Part shown: positions 34,701-42,179 of the stretch, one piece after another
Layout of the letters: the number at the start of each line of letters is the position of its first letter
Position numbering within the stretch: position 1 is the stretch's first letter
DNA from: Roseiflexus castenholzii DSM 13941
Lineage (GTDB): Bacteria; Chloroflexota; Chloroflexia; Chloroflexales; Roseiflexaceae
Direction of reading: 5' to 3'
Assembly (NCBI RefSeq): GCF_000017805.1
Contig: NC_009767.1
Location: 3,286,001-3,350,000 of the forward strand
Length of the DNA stretch: 64,000 bases
Notes under the pieces: generated by a model
The model's database searches: none
The model's input: the letters and a program-made list of their open reading frames with translations, nothing else
What the model was told of the DNA's origin: nothing
Program-made: the position numbers and the translations under genes

Positions 34701-37187
34701 GTTGAGCGTCGCCGCATCGCGGGCCAGGCTCAGCGTATCGCTACGGCTGTAGGCGCTGGCAAGAAAGATGTTGGGCAAATTCCAACGTTCTTGCGCAGGA
34801 ACGCTGCCGTTGCTCAGGCGATGGAAACGGCTAGCAATCGCCGCCGGGGAAAGATCAGCCCGCGCATGCATAAAGCTCTGATTCAAGCCGTTAATCAAAG
34901 CCAGGAGCGCATCATCGCGGGCAACCGCATCACCCTGCGCTTGCGGATCGGCGACCACCAACGCGCCGGCTACGCCGTGGTCTTCGCGCACCTGCATGCC
35001 GGTCAGAAGCCATGGCTCGCTGGCGTAGACGTGAATCAGTCCGGGCTGATCGAAGCCATCGACATCGTTCTTCATCTGCACCGCCCAGACCAACCGCACG
35101 CGGTGGGCATTCCCCCACGCGGGCGCGCCTTGATAGAGCATACGCCCTGAAAAGGCCACCCGCTGGCCGGTCTGACTATCGGTGACAAGGCTGAGCGGCA
35201 CATAAGCGACAATGGTATTGGCGTCGGACTGACGCAGTGTAATGCCTTGCGCGCTCAGTATCGGTGACGAGAGGTTGCCGTTGCCGTTGTTGGTATACGG
35301 CGGCAGCGTCGCAAACGAATTGGACGGGATCGAAATCTCAAGTAGCGGCAGCAGTTGGATGTCATCGGTGGTGCTATTGCGATCCTGCACCTGCCCGGCG
35401 CTATCGTTAGGCCAATCGAAACGGCTCTGGGCATACCACAATTGGCGCTGGTCTTGCGGGCGCACCTGAATATCCACCGCCACCAACCGGTTCACGCTCA
35501 GGTTATCGAACTTGAGCCACAGCGCGCGGTCACCGCGAAACGCGCCGCGATCAGCCGAGTGGGTCAACGGCGAGAGATCGAGCCGGTCGACAACACCATC
35601 GTTATCATCGTCATAGTCAAAGGCATTGGGAATGCCATCACCATCGGTATCGCGCGCCTGCACCAGGTTGCCGTGTCGATCAACCTCAAGGCTATCGAGT
35701 ACGCCATCCCGGTTCGTATCCTGCGCTAGCGGATCGAGCCGCCAGTCTCTGGCAGCATACGAAAACCCAACTGCTTCAGCAAAATCGCTCAGCCCATCAC
35801 CGTCGGTATCAGCATCGAACGGGCTGGCGCCAAGAAACTGCTCCTGGAAGTTGGTCAAGCCATCGCCGTCGGTATCGCGGCCATCATCAACCAACGAAGC
35901 CGGGGCGCTGGACAACGCAGTTGATGCCTGCACCGTGAGCGCCGTCAGGCGAGCCGGGCCATCGGCAGCCACCTGCGGATTGGTTCCGAGCAACGCCTCT
36001 TGCGCATCGCTGAGACCGTCGCCATCGGTATCTACGGTTGCATCACCGCGCGCCTCGCTCAACAGAACATCAGCCATCAAATGCGCTGCTGCCACGTCTG
36101 GCGGCAATTGCGTTTCGATTGATCGCGCGCGTTCCAATCCATCTTGCGCCTGACGGCGTTGGACCGCCTGCTCGACCGCCGCTGTCTGAGCGGCATGGAT
36201 ACGCTGTACCGTGAGCAACGGATCACCAACCAGCGATACAATCAAAGTGACGGACAAACTGCTGACCAGCCAGCGCGAACCACGCCGACGGATCAAGTGA
36301 ATGGCGGCGCCCAGCCCCAACACCAGGGCAGCGCTCACCGGCAGCGCCGCATCGCTCATCGCGCGCAACGACGACAGCCACTGCTGCCAGGACAGCGGCA
36401 AGCCCGGCGGCAAGGGACCGAAGCCAAAAAAATCCATGGTCAATTGCGCACGGCTGGCAGGCTGATCGTCGCCAGACGGCAAGACCAGATTCAACATTTG
36501 CCGTCTGGGAAAGCCATCGGCATCGAGCCACACCTCACCCGTGCCGCTCAAGCGGTTGTACTCATCGGACGGGCGCAGCTCAGCCCCCGGCGGCAGGCGA
36601 TTCGCGCGCCGCAGCGCCGACTGCTGGCGCTCACGCAGATAGCGCTCTAAAGCCATACCATCGAGGCGAAAGGCATAGCGCGTCATCACCCTCCCACTCA
36701 CATCGTGCTCGCCCAACGATTGTACATCGCGCACCGCGTTCAGATACCCCAGCACATCACCGCCGGGCGCAAAGAGATCGCCCAACCCGCTATACTCCTC
36801 CCACGCACCTTCACCCTGGCGCACCCACGTCTGTCCGGCAATGATGCGCAGCATCACGCTGCCTTCACCGGTCATCACATTACCGCCTTGCGACCATAAG
36901 CGCAGTTCGACCTTCTCTGCCGGCACATCGACGTTGCCCTTCAGATAGATCTCGTGGCGTTCAGGTGGGTGACCGGCGTTGACCGGCGAAGCAGTGGGGT
37001 CCGTGACAATCGTGATCGTAGCGTCGAAGCGGTAGGCGCCGGCGCTCAGCGCGCGCTGCCACGCGGCGCGAATCGGGTCCGGGTGGACCACCGGATACAA
37101 ACGTACTGCGATCAACAGCAGAAGCAGAGTGATCAGCGCAATCAACGCAGCGGATGAAACGAGTGAGAAACGGCGCTGCTTGAGCAT
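25719..37187 (-). CDS. Giant cell-surface protein (LamG, DTDGDG and Ig-like repeats)
   Basis: This gene encodes 3822 residues. The N-terminus has a basic start and a hydrophobic export or anchor helix. A LolA/LppX-like region follows (about 25-260), then a short hydrophobic region (about 285-330) and calcium-binding DTDGDGLSDAQE-type repeats (about 385-540). Several hydrophobic helices lie near 1015-1210, unusual for a surface adhesin. A second DTDGDG block is near 1395-1465 and LamG-like domains are near 1545-1700 and 2445-2630. Ig-like bacterial repeats (DNTPPVASIVSLVDGSYV-type) run from about 2180 to the end. The C-terminus is GPYRVFMPVIAR. The ATG at 37187 has GGAGG eight bases upstream; a 56-codon upstream extension looks non-coding. 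It is probably an adhesin or sheath protein. It follows the VWA/solute-binding genes on the same strand. Confidence 0.9.
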   Translation of the reverse strand: MLKQRRFSLVSSAALIALITLLLLLIAVRLYPVVHPDPIRAAWQRALSAGAYRFDATITIVTDPTASPVNAGHPPERHEIYLKGNVDVPAEKVELRLWSQGGNVMTGEGSVMLRIIAGQTWVRQGEGAWEEYSGLGDLFAPGGDVLGYLNAVRDVQSLGEHDVSGRVMTRYAFRLDGMALERYLRERQQSALRRANRLPPGAELRPSDEYNRLSGTGEVWLDADGFPRRQMLNLVLPSGDDQPASRAQLTMDFFGFGPLPPGLPLSWQQWLSSLRAMSDAALPVSAALVLGLGAAIHLIRRRGSRWLVSSLSVTLIVSLVGDPLLTVQRIHAAQTAAVEQAVQRRQAQDGLERARSIETQLPPDVAAAHLMADVLLSEARGDATVDTDGDGLSDAQEALLGTNPQVAADGPARLTALTVQASTALSSAPASLVDDGRDTDGDGLTNFQEQFLGASPFDADTDGDGLSDFAEAVGFSYAARDWRLDPLAQDTNRDGVLDSLEVDRHGNLVQARDTDGDGIPNAFDYDDDNDGVVDRLDLSPLTHSADRGAFRGDRALWLKFDNLSVNRLVAVDIQVRPQDQRQLWYAQSRFDWPNDSAGQVQDRNSTTDDIQLLPLLEISIPSNSFATLPPYTNNGNGNLSSPILSAQGITLRQSDANTIVAYVPLSLVTDSQTGQRVAFSGRMLYQGAPAWGNAHRVRLVWAVQMKNDVDGFDQPGLIHVYASEPWLLTGMQVREDHGVAGALVVADPQAQGDAVARDDALLALINGLNQSFMHARADLSPAAIASRFHRLSNGSVPAQERWNLPNIFLASAYSRSDTLSLARDAATLNRGLLAQIPASDQPLILHLRSETFRALNFDSLGSNAVWSDTVLTMNLAAGGQNAVLVQTANYLSMTGYEFTGGDWRVLSPEQTVQRFVDRHRGQASADEETREGQLVLLRNYLAVLIQGVMALVANGEQRPMVGFASPDASLAQINTALAAQGAGALKHAIAALGPAQGSDTNSVLKMIGGIVKSLGISSVRGAAAAWAVSSKFMTSFKANAQNAIQGAIVAALVTGLILAATAHLGQFSPELNRWLLTGGMELVAHVTSSVATIVKNGIDLALIAKFGLQKITAASAALTIFVGGVLVVATIGLAIYEAVSNQLSGVALAQLIIATVLQVAWIVFLTALAFIPKVGFIIVAVITIIDAVLSVILSVILGRATTFSSWFFQQIARFIVDESRYLTVRPTVGGTSLGLLNPAAGMTAWNTLRFSATIYPNLAWNPNRIGNRWFGNPWNDWQARQRVSGAVSLADHEQNLSVSPGWPPIQGEYPRHFDFSFPAGINRSTALWMNTAFNLPYKRCIFLWCGAYDDVQRHNTRLADSVVFDVFPATLDEFVRMDWGGPVAFPPLPDADFDGLRREVDPNESTWDADGDGLGDAFEVRRANEGMRFNPRLADTDGDGLGDAVEARWGADPTRPDTDGDGLSDVLEVNGQFVTVSGRLVLIRTSPLAADSRGDGVSDAVWLNQGGSVAARSRLGAWPLSATFADSSGGIAFGCPPGNCPAAGVTVAGRTGTRFDGNQFLVMSDERFRLADEMTFAVWIYPTANANGILINREGEYEVARFPDGTIQWAFANANPGWAWINTGAVAPLNQWTHVTVTYNRGVVTTYLNGAAVHTYNGAGAISDVDWTQNELRLGDRQHTPQRFVGLLAHARLFNRALPAAEVSAQPGLSALAAFAPASTPAELTAPQAPIGVFPTANDDNLVVRPGQSLVYTVTLRYLPPDGRPLRGAVWLNTPRTSFPAQSFELLPGQEQSFVSNLTIPADAPEGPFVLDAITQYSLGGNPTARWVQPTFVERSGSDVSAAAAAASPGAAAPYALVTSSGGQIFFFAAQPTSLPAPVNVGSGTQPAVACQNGACLVVWQSSGTIRAARVADGVVSTPVTLGNGTAPAVASNGSGFVVAWLDNGVVRTQRVAANGAVTGSLLTLDSNAQSGSAVAVAAAGANYVIAYERGTASQRDIWLVQLDNAGASAPVQVTATSDDETKPALAHHAAFGRVLLVYLRNGSVVGRLLDGTAVLAEAPLLSDGRVDLTNLAVTAAADHFVVAASTRMDNRAHLLYQAVDGQNRLLGSPQRFAWLTDAPSGLSAALACATGQPCVVALAGLSGSGGTQIGTLQAQIVGEESGLLDSGTLPAPLRLVVDNTPPVASIVSLVDGSYVPAANVNSGLVVSGVITDANPLKQVEISLNNGPWQAVTPGATWAATIDVGSLPEGAHTLRVRAGDAAGNQGAPSAPVTFLVDRTPPALALTPDVPVGTVRPTLDARGGWVFPLAGTLNDAASGSAQLTIELLPASAGAVTSASQEVTATGGLWQHNYRLITGGGLDGRVTPPTGAYTVTLRAADLAGNVLMLERPTLLRLDATPPAFTLTTDPGESITTTLTLTGIVTDTGSVASGVQSLEAAWAPLEQADALAGAAVRLPFDEPVGSEAFADAVDAALIATCSGANCPQVVANGRVGQGLNLSSSHTLTMTDRLGDLSSFSVAAWFDGSGRVFERGQAGQAGYVELTTSSAQLRGNSGACSVSFTPTGTGWRHVAATYDGTALTVYGDNVAVATTPCAVGALPAADARLGGFTGRIDEVYLYGYALAADEVTHLRAAADQNWESVTLTTPGAAASAWSMPVPPNLDGMYALVMRATDALGNRTVDPAGVIVWRGMVDQRGPQVTVTVAQQGSGALARTTITCQARDINLASVTLDCPVPGGTILEQNDSLVYYQPPAWRRLSDELRLLHGRDVTYVVDGHITYTTPATAQDTLGRTGNGTPQPVTPPAPVVDLLVTSPTGNVFTTLDPITVAGNVRADAGLNRVRVLVNGGQIFEQTWTGDLTGAFSTSWTPPAEGRYALEVQVTDQSSRLATRQITLFVDTAPPTALGFATPVLTTANTLSDTLALPIQVADTGVITRMQASFDGSTWIDATPDPSMSGRWWAPLNQPANDLDNWSFTMDLRAMDAAGRVITATAQPMVVDVRPPAAQTATLRLIGGATLSNGAIVRTAGVGLRMEWVAGSDNAGPVTFRAGWSTDREPNLAGLTAYGAGAGSHDLPTPPEGSILYAHLVQQDANGNQRIQTFGPIIYDTRLTPDAVSQTGAPLPERAIATGWLDGPCALVGQNSALSRRASELAATRDVQRLFAGWDDRALRLAWRGAIWGASEDLYLYLDTATGGATAVYTQGMSSGQPDLRLPAGFAPDYLLRVDDAQTIGLLRWNGAAWVAVSGAWQAWSDAAQPDLFEAYLPFATLDITSPATTPVSLVAYATEEDSLRIWSVMPANNPLTSPRVLNSRSSEAINNQIALTNAIAWSNLGSGVCPGEGQIVADVRFRITATPVGAIYSIFTDEMINAQELLYDDSSQVDSQQLAEIDNYHPSLFEGQTITYTIHYENVGEALATNVQAWIVNWGSLRLPGGNLVIGSGGPYYEQFINLGTIAPNSSGTVTFTGVVDRQVARDASEDEEWATVDVSFHDDTTGFDDALDWFFVDHPVDIEPPVHVVINDPSAYVKPGHVTVSGEAWDESDVPQIEIEVRVGMATPTITPCTDLTPDDGEWRCAVNIGAPADGTPVAMRARATDAGGQTSDWSDPVALIVDANAPRLILSDASVARLGIGSVSVGTVQLDGRVEDNRSARAVEICVDQQDGRGFQCEEVEVDENDNWSYALPVREGVAQAPQHVRLTPIDLAGNRGSAQQFTYVIDTVAPAVTGGLLPPTSPLLTVSSVIGGNYADAVGVTGITVRVERPDGLVENGAADLQGNQWRYVASLSVPGAHRIYITARDAAGNTRTIGPLQINGPYRVFMPVIAR

Positions 37188-37688
37188 AGTGACAGCCTCC
37201 AAAAAATCGAGTAACAGCGGAGCAGTCTTTTGGAGATACCGATGGCGAGATACAGATGCGCGCCGGTAGAGGAGACGGAGACGCACCGGGAGTTCGTTCA
37301 TCATCCGGTGTCTTCGAGCGCCGGGTGGAGCGAACCATCGGCGCCAATAGCACACAGAGGATGCGCTCGGAGGTACATTTCAGTATACGCTAGCGGCAGC
37401 GCCAGGCAGAATTGGATTAGAGCAAGCAGCAATCTCCTTTCGCACGGGTGATACGCTTTGGTTGCATTTCCGTTTATGCAAGAAGGGCAAATCCTTGTGA
37501 GTAAGAGTACGAGTTTAGTGTAACAAAAACATTACCAGGTGAGCCGTAGGGATACGATAGACCATCATACACCGTGCGTAACCGGCGGCGCACAGCGTCA
37601 GACCAGCAGCCCTGACGATAATAGCACACTCCAGCCTTCCGTCGCAAAGGGAGGGAGGTGATGTCCGAGGCGATAACGGGCAATCTGC
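37188..37688. other. Intergenic region upstream of the giant gene
   Basis: No gene is supported in about 500 bases. The region is locally AT-richer (TGTAACAAAAACATTACC near 37520) and probably holds the promoter of the giant surface-protein gene, but I cannot place a convincing -35/-10 pair. Confidence 0.4.
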
Positions 37689-37718
37689 GGAGGAGCGCCT
37701 GCACAGGGGCGCTCCTCC
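37689..37718 (-). terminator. Strong hairpin after the VWA lipoprotein gene
   Basis: GGAGGAGCGCC and GGCGCTCCTCC pair perfectly (11 bp) across an eight-base loop, starting 4 bases beyond the stop codon of the minus-strand gene. There is no T tract, so whether it terminates transcription is uncertain. It may separate that gene from the giant surface-protein gene. Confidence 0.6.
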
Positions 37719-37721
37719 ACT

Positions 37722-39365
37722 CTAGAAATACCTGCTCAGATTCTCGAAAATCTGACCGATGTCACCGGCGTCGCCCTGCACCAGGATGGTGCGTGAAAAT
37801 GTGGCGATCTGTTGCAAGGCGTCAGTATCCGCATCGGCGCCGTAAGCGACGGGAAAGATGCTGATACCTGACTCCTCGAATGCCAGGCGCACCTGTTCGA
37901 GCGTTGCCCGACTGGAGTTGTCCAGGCCATCCGAGAGCAGGACAATTGCACGAATGCGATCATCGCCGGTTGAGGGGAGGCTGTCGAGCGCCTCTTTCCC
38001 ATCGATCAGCGCGTCGTACAGCGCCGTTCTACCCTGGGCGCGCATGACGGCAATGGCATCATCGAGCCTGATACGCGTGTCCGACAGTGGCGCTGGCGGC
38101 ACAACCAGGCGCGATTCGGTCGAAAAGGTCACAAGACCGACGCGATCCTCTGGCAGAATACGGCTCAAGAAAGTTCCAAGTCCGGCTTTCGCCGCCTCCA
38201 GTTTGTCGCCTTCCATCGAGCCGGAGACATCGACAACGAGCAAAATATCGGCGCGTTTGCGGTTGAGCGACCAGGCATTCTTGGCAGCGACGATCACCTC
38301 GGCTGGCGGCACAGGCAGAACACTCTGCACACCCTGCGGCTGCACGCCATATGCCAGGCTGATTGGGTCGGACAGGGGCACATTCACGTTTGCCGGGCGA
38401 AAGCCGTAACTCATCGCCAGCCGCTGGCTCTCGTCGCTCAGTAGGAAATCGTAGAACTGCTCCGCAGCGCGCCGCTCCTGGTCCGAGGCGCTCGTCATAA
38501 GGATGAACGGATTGTCGTGCCAGAAGGTTCCCTCACGCGGGTAAATCGCCACCAGCGGCGTTGGCGGATTTTTGTTCTTGTTGAAGTCGATGAGTGTGAT
38601 CTCTTCCATCGGAAATGCCGAGATGTAGCCCATCCCGAATTTCCGCATATTCTCGCTGAAGACAAGGGTGTTGTAGCCGTAGTGCTTGATTCCCTGCCCC
38701 AGTTTGCGGATAAACTCCTGACTCTCCGGCTTCTGAATATCGGCGACGGTCAGGTCGCGCTGTTTGCCGGTGGCGGCGTAGAACTCCGCCAGTAATGTCG
38801 AAAGCGCCGTTGTGCTGATCTCCGGGTCGGTATGCCCCCAACTGAAACGTCCCCATTCAGGATGTCCATAAGCGCCCCATCCCTGCGGATCCTCGATCAG
38901 CGCCAGCATATCCGACCAGCCAATCGGTTTGTCGGGCCACCCCATCGCCTCAGCCATGGGTCGCCACATCGAAATAACCACCGGCGTCAGAACCAGTGGT
39001 TGGTTCGAGACTGCCACATTGGGATTGCCACCCTCATACTTCAATACTTCCAGCCAGGTCGATGCCGAAGGAGACCAGATCGTTGTCGTCAGTTGTCCAT
39101 TTCTTATCTCGGTGCGCGCGGCGCCGCTCGACTTGTTGATCCCCTCAACGACAACCGGGCGTCCATCGACCTGTACGCGCGAACGGTTGAAGGCAGCAAT
39201 GCGATCCTTCAGCCATTCCTCTTTTTCGGGGCTGTAGGCGATGGTGATCGTGATGGCATTAGCGGGCGCTCCGTCTCCGACGTTCAGGTCGCCGCACGCT
39301 GAGGCGATTAATCCGATGATGAGCAGGAGGACGAACGGTGTGCAGGATCGCCTGGCGTGTCGCAT
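37722..39365 (-). CDS. Solute-binding/VWA fusion lipoprotein
   Basis: A 547-residue lipoprotein: signal helix with lipobox IASAC near residue 24, then a type-2 periplasmic-binding domain (SBP_bac_11-like, about 35-350: ITIAYSPEKEEWLKDRIAAF, VVISMWRPMAEAMGWPD, YPREGTFWHDNPFILM). A von Willebrand A domain (about 370-547) follows, with MIDAS DVSGS at residues 379-383 and a later SDGLDNSS. It is anchored outside the cell membrane. The binding domain resembles ABC transporter receptors, but no permease is encoded here, so sensing or adhesion is more likely than uptake. It is one of three related proteins in a row. Confidence 0.9.
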   Translation of the reverse strand: MRHARRSCTPFVLLLIIGLIASACGDLNVGDGAPANAITITIAYSPEKEEWLKDRIAAFNRSRVQVDGRPVVVEGINKSSGAARTEIRNGQLTTTIWSPSASTWLEVLKYEGGNPNVAVSNQPLVLTPVVISMWRPMAEAMGWPDKPIGWSDMLALIEDPQGWGAYGHPEWGRFSWGHTDPEISTTALSTLLAEFYAATGKQRDLTVADIQKPESQEFIRKLGQGIKHYGYNTLVFSENMRKFGMGYISAFPMEEITLIDFNKNKNPPTPLVAIYPREGTFWHDNPFILMTSASDQERRAAEQFYDFLLSDESQRLAMSYGFRPANVNVPLSDPISLAYGVQPQGVQSVLPVPPAEVIVAAKNAWSLNRKRADILLVVDVSGSMEGDKLEAAKAGLGTFLSRILPEDRVGLVTFSTESRLVVPPAPLSDTRIRLDDAIAVMRAQGRTALYDALIDGKEALDSLPSTGDDRIRAIVLLSDGLDNSSRATLEQVRLAFEESGISIFPVAYGADADTDALQQIATFSRTILVQGDAGDIGQIFENLSRYF

Positions 39366-39606
39366 AATCTACCCCTTCTCAGTGGTGCACCATCGCTGCA
39401 CGCGCATGGGCGCATCGATGGTGCGTCTTGTCCTTGCCATCCTCACGGGCGTCGGGGCGCCATCGGCGTGGGCACGCCCCGGCATGCCCCTCCCCCGCGC
39501 CTCCCGCCTCGCGCCGTTCGCCCGGCATGGGATGCGATTCCCCAGGCGGGTGCGACGGCGAAGGCGCCCTGCCACTGGCCTCACACCTCGCGCCGTTCGC
39601 CCTGTA
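39366..39606. repeat. Spacer with a 17-bp direct repeat
   Basis: CCTCGCGCCGTTCGCCC occurs at 39507-39523 and again at 39586-39602. No gene is supported between the two flanking minus-strand genes. Confidence 0.5.
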
Positions 39607-40359
39607 TTACACCGCCCCACTGCGCGCCAGGGCGGTGTCGAGCACCGCCTGGAATGCGTCCATGTCCGATTTGAGGTCTGCCAGGCGCCGCGCCACCTGG
39701 CCGGTCGCGCTACTGGCGCTGGCTGCGTCGGCAGTGCGCAGGCGCACCGTCTCTGCCAGCACGTTGTCGAGGCTGGCGCTGATATTCTGCAATTGCGCAC
39801 TGATTCGCCCGATGTAGGTATCCAGGTCATGCACGTTCTGGATTTTCTCCAGCCGTGCCCGACGCGTTTCTTCCAGTTGCGTCAGGGTGTACGGGTCTTG
39901 CGTGGCGCGCATTTGCCGGTCGATAGTCGCAATGTCCTGCTCGAGTTTGTGGCGATCAACCGACGCAAGGTAGCGTTCAATGATCTGCCCTTTATCTGCC
40001 AGGAGATACGCTTCCTCCACCAGTTCGCGCCCCTGGTCGGCAATGGGCAGCAAGAGGCGCGCCAGCGGACCGCCCGCCTGCGCTGCGCTCCGGGCAATCT
40101 CCTGCTGGGTTCGCTCAATGGCTTCGATCTGGGCGCGAAATGTGGGACTGGTAAGGCGCGGGCGTGGCGTTGGCGGCGGACGACGCGCAGCGTCGATCAA
40201 CACCGGGTCGCGTAGAGAGAAAAAGATCATGAGCGCATATGCCAGCAATCCGAGCGGGAGCAGCCAGAGGGCAATGGTCAAACCGGCGATGATTGCGACA
40301 ATCAGCACGGTGATTGCCAGTGGCTGGCGCGCCACCAATAGAAGGAGCGTCATATTCAT
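39607..40359 (-). CDS. Membrane-anchored coiled-coil protein
   Basis: A 250-residue protein with two adjacent hydrophobic helices at the N-terminus (about residues 13-50), a Pro-rich linker (PPPTPRPRL) and then long heptad-type helices (QIEAIERTQQEIARSAAQ; YLASVDRHKLEQDIATIDRQM; DTYIGRISAQLQNISASLDNVLAE). It has no enzymatic motif and I do not recognise the family. It lies between two solute-binding/VWA fusion genes, 15 bases after the upstream one, so it is probably a structural or signalling partner of those proteins. Confidence 0.75.
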   Translation of the reverse strand: MNMTLLLLVARQPLAITVLIVAIIAGLTIALWLLPLGLLAYALMIFFSLRDPVLIDAARRPPPTPRPRLTSPTFRAQIEAIERTQQEIARSAAQAGGPLARLLLPIADQGRELVEEAYLLADKGQIIERYLASVDRHKLEQDIATIDRQMRATQDPYTLTQLEETRRARLEKIQNVHDLDTYIGRISAQLQNISASLDNVLAETVRLRTADAASASSATGQVARRLADLKSDMDAFQAVLDTALARSGAV

Positions 40360-40374
40360 ACCGGTAGCCTCACC

Positions 40375-42063
40375 TCAAAAGAATGTCGTAATATCCTGAT
40401 AGATACGCTCAATTGCGCCACGCTCGCCAGGTTTGCCAACGTAACTCTTCGCCCCGGTAGCACTGGCAATCTCCTTCAGCAAGTGTACATCAGCATCACC
40501 ACCGAACGCAATGGTGAACACTTTGATGCTGTACCCTTCTCTATCCTGCCTGAGCAGATCGAGCACGTCTTCCGCTGAACGCTGGCTTCTATTGTCCAGC
40601 CCGTCGGTCAGCACCACAACCGCGCGAATGCGCTGACCGGGCGGTGTTGCGGTCAATTCCTGATACGCCTCAACCACCGTATCGAGCAGGCGCGTCCCGC
40701 CACGCGGCGTCAACCCGGCGATGCGGTTGAGAACCTCGGTGCGCCTGGAACCGATGGGCGAGATCGGCGTCAGCACAGTCGCCTGGTCGCTGAAGATCGT
40801 CAACCCGAAACCATCATCGTCCTGCAACTGCTCGACGAAGATGCGCAGCGCCGCTTTTGCCTGCTCCAAACGCCCTTCGTCCTCCATACTGCCAGAAACA
40901 TCGAGCACTGCCATCACGTCGACCCGCTTTTTGTTCTGCTCCCAGATGCTACGAATAGCGCTCAATACATCCGGGCGCGGCACTTCGAGAAGCGTCTGTG
41001 GTTGCTGTGGATCGACGCCGTTCTCCGGCGTAATCGGCGCGCCGACTGCTACATCGGTGTTGCTGGGCCGGTAGCCGTAGCGCAACGCCAATTCCTGCTG
41101 CGGACGGTCGAGCAGATAGCGGAGAAAGATATTCGCCGCCTCGCGTTGCTCATCAGTCACCCACGGCGCGTTCAGGATCGCGTAGGGATGGTCAGTCCAG
41201 AACGTGCCTTCCTTCGGATAAATGGCAACGACCGGGAGAGAGACGGAGGGATAGCGATCACGATTGTAGGCTTCGATCACCAGATTTTCGTACAGCACCG
41301 CCGCCGAGAGGTATCCCGGTCCCCGGTTGAACATCTGGTCGGCGAAAAAGCCGGTGCTTTCGCCGTAGTGAATGACGCCGCTCTCGATATTCCGCATGAA
41401 CTCCGCCGTTTTTGGATTCTGCACATCGGCGACGGTCAAGCCACGGGTTTTTTCGGCGGCGGCATAACTGATCGCAATAATCGTCGCTACCCCGCTGTTC
41501 GAATAATCAGGATGGGTGTGACCGAACTGCAACGGACCCCACTCCGGTCTGCCGAAGTCCGCCCAGGTTTTGCCGCTTGCCGACAGTTCGGCGATGTCGG
41601 ACCAGCCGAGCGGTTTGTTGGGCCAGCCGAGCGCTTCCGCCATCGGCTTCCACATGGCAATGACAACCGGGCTGAGCACCAGGAGCGGCGCATTTTCATC
41701 GACGAGCGTTGCGCCATTGTTGCGTTTGCCCCATTCATCGTTGGCGACCGGCAGCAGAATCCTGCTCGCCGGACTCCAGACGGTCGGCTGAATGGCGCCG
41801 CTCAGAATCTGGTTCATCGAGTCGGTTGAACCCATTGGCGTCGCCACCACTTGAATGGATGCTCCGCTCGCCGTTTTCCGCCCGGCAGCGTTGAATTGTC
41901 GAACCGCCTCTTCGAGCCATGCACGCTTTTCGCTGCCGTAGGCAATGCTGACTTCGACGGTATTGCCTCCCAGGAACCCTCCGTCGCCACCGCCGGCGCC
42001 GCACGCTGCTAGCAGCGGCGTCAACAGAACCAGGATCAGAAGCCATCGGAAAGGATGTCGCAT
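40375..42063 (-). CDS. Solute-binding/VWA fusion lipoprotein, second copy
   Basis: A 562-residue paralogue of the protein encoded at 37722-39365. Lipobox LLAAC is near residue 20, the binding domain runs from VEVSIAYGSEKRAWLEEAV to about residue 370 (VVIAMWKPMAEALGWPN, YPKEGTFWTDHPYAILN), and the VWA domain starts at VDVMAVLDVSGSMEDEG with the MIDAS Asp388. I took the ATG at 42063, just before RHPFRW; an ATG 18 bases upstream is possible. The conserved order binding domain then VWA suggests a ligand-triggered contact function, but that is inference. Confidence 0.9.
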   Translation of the reverse strand: MRHPFRWLLILVLLTPLLAACGAGGGDGGFLGGNTVEVSIAYGSEKRAWLEEAVRQFNAAGRKTASGASIQVVATPMGSTDSMNQILSGAIQPTVWSPASRILLPVANDEWGKRNNGATLVDENAPLLVLSPVVIAMWKPMAEALGWPNKPLGWSDIAELSASGKTWADFGRPEWGPLQFGHTHPDYSNSGVATIIAISYAAAEKTRGLTVADVQNPKTAEFMRNIESGVIHYGESTGFFADQMFNRGPGYLSAAVLYENLVIEAYNRDRYPSVSLPVVAIYPKEGTFWTDHPYAILNAPWVTDEQREAANIFLRYLLDRPQQELALRYGYRPSNTDVAVGAPITPENGVDPQQPQTLLEVPRPDVLSAIRSIWEQNKKRVDVMAVLDVSGSMEDEGRLEQAKAALRIFVEQLQDDDGFGLTIFSDQATVLTPISPIGSRRTEVLNRIAGLTPRGGTRLLDTVVEAYQELTATPPGQRIRAVVVLTDGLDNRSQRSAEDVLDLLRQDREGYSIKVFTIAFGGDADVHLLKEIASATGAKSYVGKPGERGAIERIYQDITTFF

Positions 42064-42179
42064 GTAATGATCTCCTCTCATCTCAAAGGATAGAGGCGCC
42101 AGGTTTAGAAGAAGCGAATGCGTCAGCGAATGATCGGGCGCATACCCTCTCGCCTCTCACCTCTTGTCTCTTGCCTCTG

